Origin: Gongronella butleri | Taxonomy: Eukaryota; Mucoromycota; Mucoromycetes; Mucorales; Cunninghamellaceae | Assembly (NCBI GenBank): GCA_025201375.1 | Contig: JAIWZP010000015.1 | Coordinates: 248,001-312,000 of the forward strand | Direction of reading: 5' to 3' | Length of the DNA: 64,000 bases | Shown: piece after piece, positions 47,832 to 59,377 of the stretch | Numbering within the stretch: the stretch's first letter is position 1 | How the letters are laid out: each line of letters begins with the position of its first letter | Translations under genes and position numbers: made by a program | The notes under the pieces: model-generated | What the model saw: only the letters and a program-made list of their open reading frames with translations | Told to the model about the DNA's origin: nothing | The model's database searches: none

Positions 47832-47973
47832 TCTGATCTGAAAAAAAAAGTTGAATGAAAAGAGGAGAAAAAGGACGACTTTTTTTTTTTCTTGGGTGGA
47901 GTCTTAAAACGGCAGGAGCGCCCTTTCAATGCCCAATTTTTCTCCTTCCTTTTTCCCATTTTCTTTCACAACG

Positions 47974-48843
47974 ATGCCTCCCCGGTACCTTTCAGCACAA
48001 CAGAGCACTCAGCGGCCACTACAGAACGAGATAATTGCTTTAAACAAGCTTTTAACAACAGTGCGTGTTTCAAAATTGCGCTTTTTATAATACTTATCCT
48101 ATTTTTTGGGGGTGCCTACCTAGGATATCCTTGAGTATGCATCAAGGATACTCGACAACTTTGCCGTGACGCACGCCAGGTAAGTGCCGGAGAACGCGTA
48201 GATCGCGCGTATCCTTGCAGTGCACCTTCTCACACGCGCAATGTTTGACAATTTCAGCAAAGCAGGCATCGAATCGCCAGAACCACCGCGATATCTGATT
48301 GACAAGCTGCTGGAAAAGTGCGACAACTTTGACACAGTGTGCGATCAAGTTTTTTATCAGTTGGTATGGGTTGGGGAGGGCGGGTGCACGAATTGAGCCG
48401 CCGTGTTGACAGAGAAATGGCTCATTTCTTGTTTATAGGAGCAATCCAAGCACGCGCTTGAGATGCAATTGATCCAGACCAAGGTGGCGAGTGAGAAGAA
48501 GAAGCTAGAGGACGCGCAACAGCAACAACAAGCACAAGCTCAGGGCCAGGATATCAAGCCGGCCGTGGATGACACCAATGCGGAGGATGATCTGGCGCTG
48601 GGCATCAGCAACGACCAGCAGGACGACAGCATGATGATCATTGACACCGACGATGCCGTGGCCATGGATGTGGACATGGACGCGGGTAGCAAATTGCCCG
48701 TCGACGAAGAAGAAATGGAGGAAATGCTCAACATTCAAAAGGACCGCCTGGCAAGACTCAAAAAAGTCATGGTGCTCGGTCTCGACGCCACACAGGTCAA
48801 TGCTGACAGTGGCAAAGGAACCAATGATGATCTCTTGTTCTAG
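47974..48843 (+). CDS. Unrecognised coiled-coil/acidic protein (possible Mediator-type subunit)
   Basis: Model join(47974..48060, 48124..48179, 48258..48363, 48439..48843), 217 residues with three phase-consistent introns. The first 80 residues are helical (MPPRYLSAQQSTQ, EIIALNKLLTTDILEYASRIL, PPRYLIDKLLEKCDNFDTVCDQ). A coiled coil with Gln repeats follows, then an acidic stretch (DDSMMIIDTDDAVAMDVDMD), a second helix (EEEMEEMLNIQKDRLARLKKVMVLG), and it ends NDDLLF. I do not recognise the family. The small helical-bundle layout with a CDNFDTVCDQ-type segment is reminiscent of Mediator tail subunits such as Med29, but this is weak. It shares a short bidirectional promoter with KRI1 and converges with the aminotransferase. 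Confidence 0.75.
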
Positions 48844-49091
48844 ATGCATTACGATACACACCAGAAATAAAACAAAAAGGGACACAGATTCACGCGTATG
48901 ACTTGTTTTACCGCGTCATGATGGCTCTAACGCGTGCAAAACGCATCCTTGAGGACAATGCGGCGCAGAAACGCGTGGAATTAACGAATTGACATATTTT
49001 TATTTCATGTTTCATACAAAATCCAGAAAAATTAAGGAAATGTAGGCTGTCATAGAATATAAATGGCATGGAGAGAAACTAGACACGCATC

Positions 49092-51395
49092 TTACTTGGT
49101 GGCGGCGTGAAGCTTGGCCTTTTTGAACTTTTCGACAACTACAAAAAAACGAAAGACGCGTCAGTCACGCGTGCCTTTTTAACGAGTAAATGTGCTTACC
49201 GCGCTGGATGCCATCCAAGCCCTTTTTCAATTCGTCCAAAGGAGGGCCATACGACAGGCGAACAAAGTGGTGACAAGGGGAATCAAACAATTCACGGCGC
49301 TGGCTAGGATTGACGTCGAAAAAGATGCCTACACGTTTCAAAAATAAAAATAAGCGCGTGTTCACTCTCATTTTTTTTCCAATTCGTTTCTTTTCTTGTC
49401 TTACCAGGCACGACGATGGTCTTTTCGCGCAGGCACTGTTCGAAAAATTCAAGGCCGATGTTGATGGGCGCGGGCAAAGACGACAAATTGAGCCAAATAT
49501 AAAATGTGGCGTGGGGAGGCTCCTTGATGTCAAAGCCGATCTCGCGCAAACGCTTGACAACAAAGTCGCGCTTGGCACGGAAGTGCTTCTGCAGGGCCTT
49601 GGCTTCCTGACGGTGCGTCTCGGCGCTAATCAAAGGAATGGCAGCCACCTGCAAGGGATGGTTCGCACCACCTTCAATGACTACAGCAGAAAATAATAAA
49701 AGGGATGAGAACACGACTGGGCCCAATCATGCACGCATCTGCAGCACATGCGCACTTACAGCTGCCAGAGCTTTGCATTGCTGACACCACGAATTTGGGT
49801 CCGACAATCCAGCACACGCGCCAGCCAGGCCTAAAAGAAGAGTGAGCATCGGGATTTCTTGTGAACGCATTCCAAATGGATTTACAGACGATAATTCTTG
49901 GTCAAACCATCAATGATGATCACACCATCCTTGTTGACGTCTGCCCAAAAACGAAAAAAAACGAAAAACGCGTCAAATCCCGTATTTTCTTGCCATTGAC
50001 ACACAACTTTCTGCCCGTTACCTTCGATGAATTCTGCAATGCTGACGGTCTCGCCCTCCTGCTCTTGCCCTTCAGGCGTGTAAATATACGACGAGTAGAA
50101 TTCGTCCATGACCAAGGTGCAATGACGCGAGCGGCCAATCTCCGCAAGGCGCTTCAGCTCCTTGCCTGCAATCACACCTCCCGATGGGTTTCTGGGGTTG
50201 GACGCCGCAATCACAGACAAACCTGGCGTGTAAAAAAGATGTTAAAAAGAATGTCAATCGCGCTGTCAGCTGCTTTTTTTTTTTCGTTTTTTTTGCTTTT
50301 TACCTCGGCCGGTAACCTCCTTGAGGACCAATTCGGGGTCGATGTGATAATTGGATTCCTCGTCAAGCGCGGTTGGGATAGGGACAAAGCGCTTAAAGAT
50401 CGACAGCATCTGCTCATAGGCCGTGTACTACCAAAAAAAAAAAAAAAGATAAATCTTGCGTGATTTGCTTTTTTTTTTTTACCTCTGGTAAAAAGTAGCC
50501 GACTTGCACGTCAGAGATGGCCGAGGCGACGCGGGTCAGTCCAGCACGGCCACCAGGCACGATGCAAACCTAAAAAAGAAAAAAAAGCGCAAAAGGTTAC
50601 ACGTATTGACAAAGCGGCGCGGGCACCCCCTGATTGTTTACGTTCTCCCACGTGTACTTGCTCGCCTTGTCCTTGCGGTACAGATCGTTGTACATGGTGG
50701 CAATGCGCTCGCGCAGGGGTCTGATGCCGGCCGTGGGCGCGTACTCGAGCGTTTCCGTGGGCATGTCGATTTGCGTGGGCTTGTCCATGCACCCATCAAT
50801 GTGACCGACTACAAGGTGTCACGAGCGGCCAAAAGTCAGCCGGATTCAATAAAAAGCACTTTTTGCTCGCTCGTTTGCTTACCTTCAGGTGCACCTTGAC
50901 CAAAATTCGCTGTTTATCGTGAAAAAAAAAAACAAAAAACAAAAATGAGTCCAAAAAAAAAAAAAAAAAAAAAAACTGGCGCTGCCCGCTCACCCCATGT
51001 AGGATCGCCGTAGGTGAATCCATTGGCAGCAGCGCGGTCCTAAAAATGCTTTAAATCATCCGTGGTCTTGGCCGTTTTGCTCATTTTATCTTTTACCATC
51101 ACGTAAATCACACCAGTGCTATTAGGGTGCTCCAACCCACGAACGCTATCGTCTTGCGTGGCGTTAATGTTGCCCTTTGAGCTACGGAAGGTGACGTGGG
51201 CGGCGGATTCCTTCTCGCTAAAAAGTGAAAAAAAATCAGCCTCTTCCGCGTGGTTCATGCATCTTTTTTCGCCCAATTGGTGAAAGAAACAGAAAAGCCC
51301 TACCTGCGAATCTGCTGGACCACCTTTTGAGCAATTTCATAAAAGTGATGCTTGGGTGTGCCGGGGCGCGAAGAAGGATTGCTGTTGTCAGACAT
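49092..51395 (-). CDS. PLP-dependent aminotransferase, class I/II (aspartate aminotransferase fold)
   Basis: Model complement(join(49092..49138, 49200..49328, 49405..49680, 49760..49830, 49886..49940, 50022..50222, 50304..50427, 50483..50569, 50642..50808, 50883..50909, 50994..51039, 51097..51217, 51304..51395)), 480 residues in 13 exons. All phases close. Exon 4 is only 27 nt. Fold-type I marks: YAPTAGIRPLRERIA, VPGGRAGLTRVASA, ASNPRNPSGG (the NPxNPxG word that contacts PLP), DEFYSSYIY (PLP-binding Asp and Tyr), the Schiff-base lysine in DGLTKNYRLPGWRVCW, and the substrate-carboxylate Arg in HFVRLSYGPP. The reaction is amino transfer to a 2-oxo acid. The amino donor cannot be named from sequence. 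No targeting peptide is obvious, so it is probably cytosolic. Several introns carry acgcgtc. Confidence 0.93.
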
Positions 51396-51702
51396 GATTA
51401 CGGAAAAAAAAAAGAGTTTGAAAAGTGAAAGAAAAGCGTGCGAGAGAGAGGAAATGGACGCAATTGGAAGTCGTGGGACAATGAAACCACAGCTCCAGGT
51501 CGCGCCGCCTCAACTGCGGGATGCCCGCCAAGGGAAACACACCAAAAATAGAAAAAAGAACATGGTTTGCTTCATTTCAATTCAATTTAGGCATAAATAC
51601 ACAGAGGAGACGAGGAATGAGATAATAAAGTACATAAGACAATCATGAATGACGCGCTGGCAAAGTTGTCATGGCTTTCGGCGGAGCGAGTCCTGGCGTA
51701 AA

Positions 51703-52298
51703 TCAAGGCGTTGTCGTGGGTTTGATCTTGCTACGCTTGAAAAGTGAGCCAAAAGCGCGCGCCATGGGCCCAATCCACTTTTCGGCCACAAAGGGCGTCA
51801 TGGCCACCGACGCGCCAATTCGCAGGGGCAGCATCGCCTGCCGCAAAGCACAAAAAAAAAAAAAAACGTCAAATCGTGCGCATTTTCTCCTTTTTCTTTC
51901 TTCAATTCGCCGGTGGGCACGTTTGATGCGCTTACCTTGACAATGGCATAGGTGATGGCCAGGTGAATCATGGCCTGGTTATCGTCGTCCAATGCCTCGT
52001 AGCCGTAGCGGACGCGCACCTTGTTGACAAAGCGATTGCCCTCGCGCACGGCCTGTTCGGGCACGGGCACCTTGACGTCCGACCATGCCAGCCCATAGTA
52101 GATCACGGGAAAAGGCGCAATAGCCGTCAACTCATGCAGAATGGCAAACGACGTGATATACGACGCAGGCTTGTCCTTGAACTGGTGCACATACTTGCGC
52201 CAGCCGCGCACAGGCTTGGCAGCACTCGCGCCGCCGCCACTCGCCGTCGAATACAGTCTCTGCTGGCCTAAGCGCAGACCAAGGTGCCTTAGGGACAT
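51703..52298 (-). CDS. DUF1279/FAM210-like mitochondrial membrane protein
   Basis: Model complement(join(51703..51837, 51936..52298)), 165 residues. The N terminus MSLRHLGLRLGQQRLYSTAS is Arg-rich and Ser-rich without acidic residues, a typical mitochondrial presequence. The core begins KDKPASYITSFAILHELTAIAPFPVIYYGL (first membrane segment), and a second hydrophobic helix follows (MIHLAITYAIVKAMLPLRIGASVAM), then TPFVAEKWIGP and a basic tail. The arrangement resembles the DUF1279 domain of FAM210 proteins and related fungal inner-membrane proteins. Identification is by pattern only. It lies in tandem downstream of no operon; its stop codon is 308 bases from the aminotransferase start. Confidence 0.68.
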
Positions 52299-54218
52299 GA
52301 CGTGCGTGCGTTGAAAAAAAAGAGGAAAAAGGGTCAACGTATGGGAGAAAATAGGCAAAAAAGAGGCTCAGGCGGACGAAAGTGGGTAGCATAGCGGCGT
52401 TTGAAAATTCACGAAAAAAAAAAAGATGGCAATGCGCGTCAAAAAAAGCACGAAATTGCAGATGGAGGAGCAAGAACAGAAGTGATTTGGGCTTAAAATA
52501 ACGTATCTAGCCTTGCAATAATATTCAAAAGTCCAAAATGATGGCATATGACCACGAAACGTGGAGTGAAGCAAGAAAGCACTACCCTCATCCATTCTTG
52601 CGCTGGCAAGAGCAATCCATTTTGAGCGACGCTGCGGGAGAAACATGATAAAATACAGGAAATACATCCATTTTGAAAGATATTCAATGAAAGCGCGTGT
52701 CAGCGGTTCAAGACGATTATATGTCGCGCACAGCGACCATGTGCGAATATGGATGCCGGTCATCACATTAAAAACGCGCTATGAAAGCGATACGAGACGC
52801 GTCGAGCTTATTTTAGACAAAAGTCCATTGCAATTCTGGTCCTTTCCTCAACAGGGCCACGACCAATCAAAGCATAATAAACTCAAACGAACCACGAGAT
52901 GAAATGTGCCTGAATTCCAAGACCAGAAAATTCTCAATTGGGCTCCTCAAGGCACCTTTGAAGTTTAACACCCCCCCCCACGTTTTTTCCAATCTCTTCC
53001 TTTTCCGAAGTTTTCCCAAGGGTTGCATCGCGCGAAATGCTTATTGCTGCGCGCGACCCACTCCATTGGCCCCGTGAAAAAAGCACAACATTAAGCGCGC
53101 GAAACTATAAAAAAAATCTAACAAAAAAAAAAAAAAACAGGGATGTTGCAGAAAGGGTCAAAAGGGGGCACGCGCGAACAAGCAATGTATTTCGGTCCAA
53201 GGAGCGAGTTTTGGGTATTGTTGGTGTGAAAATCGGCCTTCATAGAGGAATTACAGATGACATGAACGCGCGCGGGCTTAAAGTCAAAGAGTGGGGTTGT
53301 CGCGCGCTCTTTTTGCACAATTGCGGCCCCCATTATTGGTGCACGGCGCTTTTTGTTATTTTTGGCGCACTCGAAGCCTAGAAACGCGTGGCCGAGGTTC
53401 AGAGCGGTTGTTTTGGTACAAAGACGCTAAAAAGATGCTGAGAAAAGTGCATTAATTGCACGACCAGCCACACATCACTCAATCAGATGCAATCTAAACA
53501 GGGGTCTGGACTCCAAGGAGGCACACAGAAAAAAAAAGACAAAAAAGCACTGATGTTTTGCTCCCGGGGAGACGGTCCAAAAAAAAAAACAGGGAGGAGG
53601 GGCGGACGGCGCCGTTTTTGTCGGCGGCGCGTCAGGAATGGCAAGGCGTCACGGGTTTTTCTTTGCCATTGAGATCATGCGCGCGGTCGTCTCCTATCTT
53701 TTTAGCAGGTTTCGCATGATTCTTGTCAATACGTTTCTTGAGGTTTACTTGCTTTTACGCCAGGAGGCGCGCAAAATGGACAAACGGGTGGTAATTTAGG
53801 GTTTCCGGCAGCCTGATGAGCTGGTGACACCATCATAGTTGTCATTTTGTCCGCCCTGTGCACGCACGAAAAAGGAAACCTCATGGCGACCATGCAGTGC
53901 ACACCTGTTCCTTGGATCTCACACACGAATCACCCTAATTCACGTCTTTTTTTTTGATCATTTATCACGTTGATACAGAAACAACAAAGCTAAACAAGCA
54001 AAAAAGAAAAAAAAAAAAAGACGAGCACGATTACAAGCAAGAGCATAAAGCAAAGCGGAAATCAAATTGGAGAAAGGAGGGAGTGCGAGAGGGGAGGAAA
54101 GACAAGAGGGAAAATCAGCCATTGTTCAAAAAGACAAGAACAAAAGGGTGTGACATTTTCAAGGAGCGTGACTGAAAAGAGAATCAAGAGGGAGGAAAAA
54201 AGGGAGGTGATACGAAGG
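52299..54218. other. Intergenic region with dispersed repeat D copy 3
   Basis: No gene is recognised in 1.9 kb. It has the leader of the DUF1279-like gene up to about 52430 and repeat D at 52700-52805. From 53100 onward the sequence is A/G-rich with several A runs (53125-53139, 53577-53590) and short overlapping frames. Confidence 0.45.
52700..52805 (+). repeat. Dispersed repeat D, copy 3
   Basis: It aligns with 3560-3670 and with the complement of 11905-12015 around gtgcgaatatggatgccggt followed by catcaca and acgcgc. It translates to AHSDHVRIWMPVITLKTRY in the same relative frame as the other copies. Confidence 0.6.
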
Positions 54219-55603
<1,385 letters not shown>

Positions 55604-56752
55604 TTGGCAACCAACAAGAGAAAAGAAAAAAGAGGATGCGTGGCGAGAGAGAAACAAGTGACAGAAAAGACGATGGAATATACAGTGGGTACGTGTTTTT
55701 TTCTTATCAAGACAAAAAAAAAAGACGAAAACCAATACAAACAACAAGCGAGTCGCAAGAAAGAAAAAAAGAGAGCAACAGGGACGTGTACAAAGGGGAA
55801 TTGAAAATTGTTTTCTAGCAAGCCAGAGAACAACACAAAAAAAAAGCAAGGATAGTGGGTATCAAGGGAAAACAGCAAGCCGTTCCGTCGAGATAAAAAG
55901 GAAAAAGCGGAAAAAAAAGAAAATACAAAAAGGCAAAAGCGAGGATGGGATCTTGCAAAGATCAACCGACACAGACTTTTTTTCTTGTTGGGAAAGGGTG
56001 GGGAGGGGAGGGGGGAAGGGTGGTGGAAGAAGAGGGCGAGAGAAAAGGGTAAAGAGAAAAAAGAAGAAGAAAATGCGGTCTCCCACCCCCTCCGACGCCT
56101 TTTTGTGACGAGGGCCAGCCGCGCGACTTGCGCTCAGGGGACTTTTTTTGTGTCACGTCGGCATTTCAACTTTGATTCCTTTCATGGTAAGTCGCACGTG
56201 CCTGCCATTTTCGATGCCCATTCATCCATTTGATCAAAAACAGATCAAGCAATTACGGTCATGGGCATCCTCAATTGCCTTTCATTTACGCGCGGCAACC
56301 TCTTTCTGTTGCTCTCTCTCTCACACACTCATTTTTTTTTGTCTCTTGCAATGAAAAGGAGAAATCACACACACACACACACGAAAAAAAAAAAGAGAAA
56401 AAGAGAGGGAAAAAAAAGAAAAAAAGACATGGCCCTCCTTGCATGTGGGTGGGTCTCCTGATGACTAGACCCCTCCTGCGACTAGATTGAATGAAATTGA
56501 GCTGACAGGATGCACAATAAAAGAGATTGGACAGCCAAGAAAAGAAGAAAATGCGCTTGTTTCTGCGTTGTTTGGCCCAGGCAAGCTCAAAAGCAACCAA
56601 AATGTGTGTGAGCGGGCTTTTAATGAGCCCGCTGGTTTTCCCAAAATGGCCTCCTTTTTTTTTTTTTTGGTGCGACACCTTTTTTGCTTTTTCTTTTGGT
56701 CTTTCTTCCTGTTGTTCTTTTTTTTTCATATATTTTGCATGTCCCTTGCTTG
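55604..56752. promoter_or_regulatory. Divergent promoter, zinc-finger gene / Zds-like gene
   Basis: The 1.15 kb between two outward-facing genes is A/G-rich on the left (55600-56060) and has an (ac)n tract at 56367-56382. An ATG directly followed by GTAAGT at 56184 could mark a leader intron of the Zds-like gene, but no matching coding exon was found. No gene is seen. Confidence 0.45.
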
Positions 56753-59377
56753 ATGTCCTTGACACCAGCCGTATACCCGCATGTCGCCCCGTCGACGGAC
56801 GATGCCAACTCTCCACCGCCTCCACTACCCGTTCACGGGTCGTCGGACGCCTCGCCAAGCATAGTGGACGACGCTTTTCTTGCTCCTGGGCTTTCGCGAG
56901 CTGTCGACGCGCAACAGGGCCTAACAGAGACCATCAGCATCGACACGCCCAATTCATCGCATCTATTCTGGTAAAGCCGCATTGAAAGAAAAATCGAAGA
57001 AAAAAGCAAAAGAGCAAACATTAAGAGTGAAATTCCCCTTTTTTTTTTCTTTATTTTTCTTTGTTCGTTTAGGGTCCCAGCGTCACAACACCCGGAAATA
57101 GCACCCACTGAATATGAAAATTACGTCCATACACTTCGGTCGAATAGCATCAACAAGGGCAAGGTGAAGCGCCGCAGATCCGTCTTGTCACAATCGTTCA
57201 CGGCCAATGATTCACTGGAAGACCTTGCAAAAGTCGAAAATCACCAGGAAAACGACCGTGACGACGCCCTTGCGGCTCTGGAGAACAACCTGTACCGGTC
57301 TCGCACCACATGCACCCTCGAGGACGACGCCAAGCTCAGTCCTACAGCTGGTTTGGATGCTGAGCAAGTAAAAGCAAGAAAAAAGCTACTTCGTCGCAGC
57401 CAAAGCTTACAATTGCCCGGCGACAATAGTAAGAACACACAAAAAAAAAAGCGGCCCCCTCCCTTCTCATTTGGCCCCCCTCGTTGCCAATTAAAAAAAA
57501 AGGACAATGAGATTTCAAAAAAAAAAGAGTCGATCCATCATCTTACCCCCCTTTTTTTTGGAATTTTAGATGGCATTCCCGACTTTTTGGTCTTTGACCG
57601 TCATTCGACGACGCTCGATCAATCGCCCATTCTTGCCAATCGTGTCAATCGGCCACTGTCGCGACGCGGTGCGCGCACGAAATTCCAGCGCACGCCAGTT
57701 CAGCCGTCCTCCTCGGTTTCCACGCGCATGGCGCCAATGCCAAGTGATGATGACCATGTTGCACGGCCCGACCGGGATGATCATGCGCCGCCCCAGCTGC
57801 CGGACCACCAGTTCCACCACCAGCTCGACCACCGCTCACAAAACGAAGAAGCTCCCACACAGCAAGTCACGGCATTGGCCATTGCATCGCCACCGTCGCC
57901 ACCTTCGTCCCCACCACAAATTCATCACATGGAGCCCGAACCCGTGGACACCAAGGCACCGGCCATCGATGGCCCAGGCGCCAATGCCTCGCGTGCCGCA
58001 GCCGAACAGGGTGAAACTGCGCCATTGTTGCCTGGAACCCACCAAAACCAACAAAACCAGCATCTGCCGCCGACGTTTTCGCCGCCAGAGGGATCGCGGC
58101 GCATCTCTCCGCCGCCTGGGAACGCGCATCCAGAAGCAAAACCGCAGCCCAAGCCAGAACCATCGAAATCCGCTTCTGTTCGCAAATCGACGTGGTCTTG
58201 GTCCTTTTGGTCCGACGAGAAAAAGAGCAAGGTGGAAGACGACGACGAAGCCGCCGTTTACAACGCGGCATCAGACGACTCTGCGTCCGTCAGCAGCAAC
58301 AATGGCTCCAGCAAACAGCGATTTGGCCTGTCATCGCTCTTTTCACGCAAACCATCGTCGGCCACAACCAAGAGCCGCACCGAAGACACGTCTACACGCG
58401 TCAATGGCGCGTCGTATACGCCAACCTCCTTCCATGGCGCGCCAAAAGACTTTCAATTGAACCCAAAGATGAATCGATTGCCAATTCACACAGAACGCGC
58501 CATTTATCGCCTGTCGCACATGAAGTTAGCCAATCCGCGCCGGCCATTGCACGAGCAGGTCATCATTTCCAACTTTATGTTTTGGTACTTGGGCATTGTT
58601 AGCCAACAGCAGCAGCAGCAACAGCAGCAGCAACAGCCAAATCAGCAACAAGGACACGCCATCCAAGGAAACCAGGGACAACAGGGTGCACCACCGTCTC
58701 CATTGCACGCACAGCAACGCCCGGGCAAGCCTGCGAAGCCTGGGAAGCCTGGTGGCAGAAAGGGTCCTAGCAAGTCGTCGCATCAGCAGCAGCAACAGTC
58801 ACTTCACCAACAACAGCGACGGATGCAACCACGCACACCGGAACAAATCGCTCACGCGGCCAACAAGAACAAAAAGAAACGGAATTCGCCTCCTGGGTCA
58901 TCATCGCCGGCCACCGCGCCATCCTCTCATCAGCAACAACCAGAAAAACGCACATCTGCCTGGCAAGACTCACTCAAACAACCATCCACTGGGTTTGTCA
59001 TCCCCGACAATTATCTTCGGCCTCAACAGCGCGCTGCATCACCACCACCACCACAAGCATCCGCCTCATCGTCGCCCTCGAATTCGCCTTCTACATCCCC
59101 GCACCGTCCACGTCCGCGCCAACGCAATAGACAATATTACAGCTCGGACGATGAAGATGACGAAGACCAGGAGGACGACAATGCCGATGAAGACGACGAG
59201 GACGATGACGATGACGATGAATTTGATCCGCGCTCCCTCGCACGCAATCAACACGCCTCCTCCAACAACAGCAACAACAACCTTCCCCACTCGCATCCCC
59301 ATCTGACCCCCAATCAGCAACAACAAAAAGATACCTCCACGCCCATCCTCGTGTACAAAAAAGTAGCCATCTCTTGA
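56753..59377 (+). CDS. Zds1/Zds2-like protein with long Gln-rich and acidic C-terminal extension
   Basis: Model join(56753..56970, 57073..57428, 57570..59377), 793 residues. The diagnostic part is the Zds C-terminal domain near residues 502-545, reading TERAIYRLSHMKLANPRRPL then HEQVIISNFMFWYLGIV. In yeast Zds1/Zds2 this domain binds the PP2A regulatory subunit Cdc55 and controls mitotic entry and exit. The N-terminal half has a basic, Ser-rich region (KVKRRRSVLSQS, RKKLLRRSQSLQLPG), then Pro-rich disorder. Unlike yeast Zds proteins, where the domain is at the extreme C terminus, it is followed here by about 250 residues: Gln11 encoded by CAG/CAA, Gln/His/Pro-rich sequence, and an Asp/Glu block (DDEDDEDQEDDNADEDDEDD). 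The 5' end is the first in-frame ATG with good context; a further upstream exon cannot be excluded. Confidence 0.82.
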
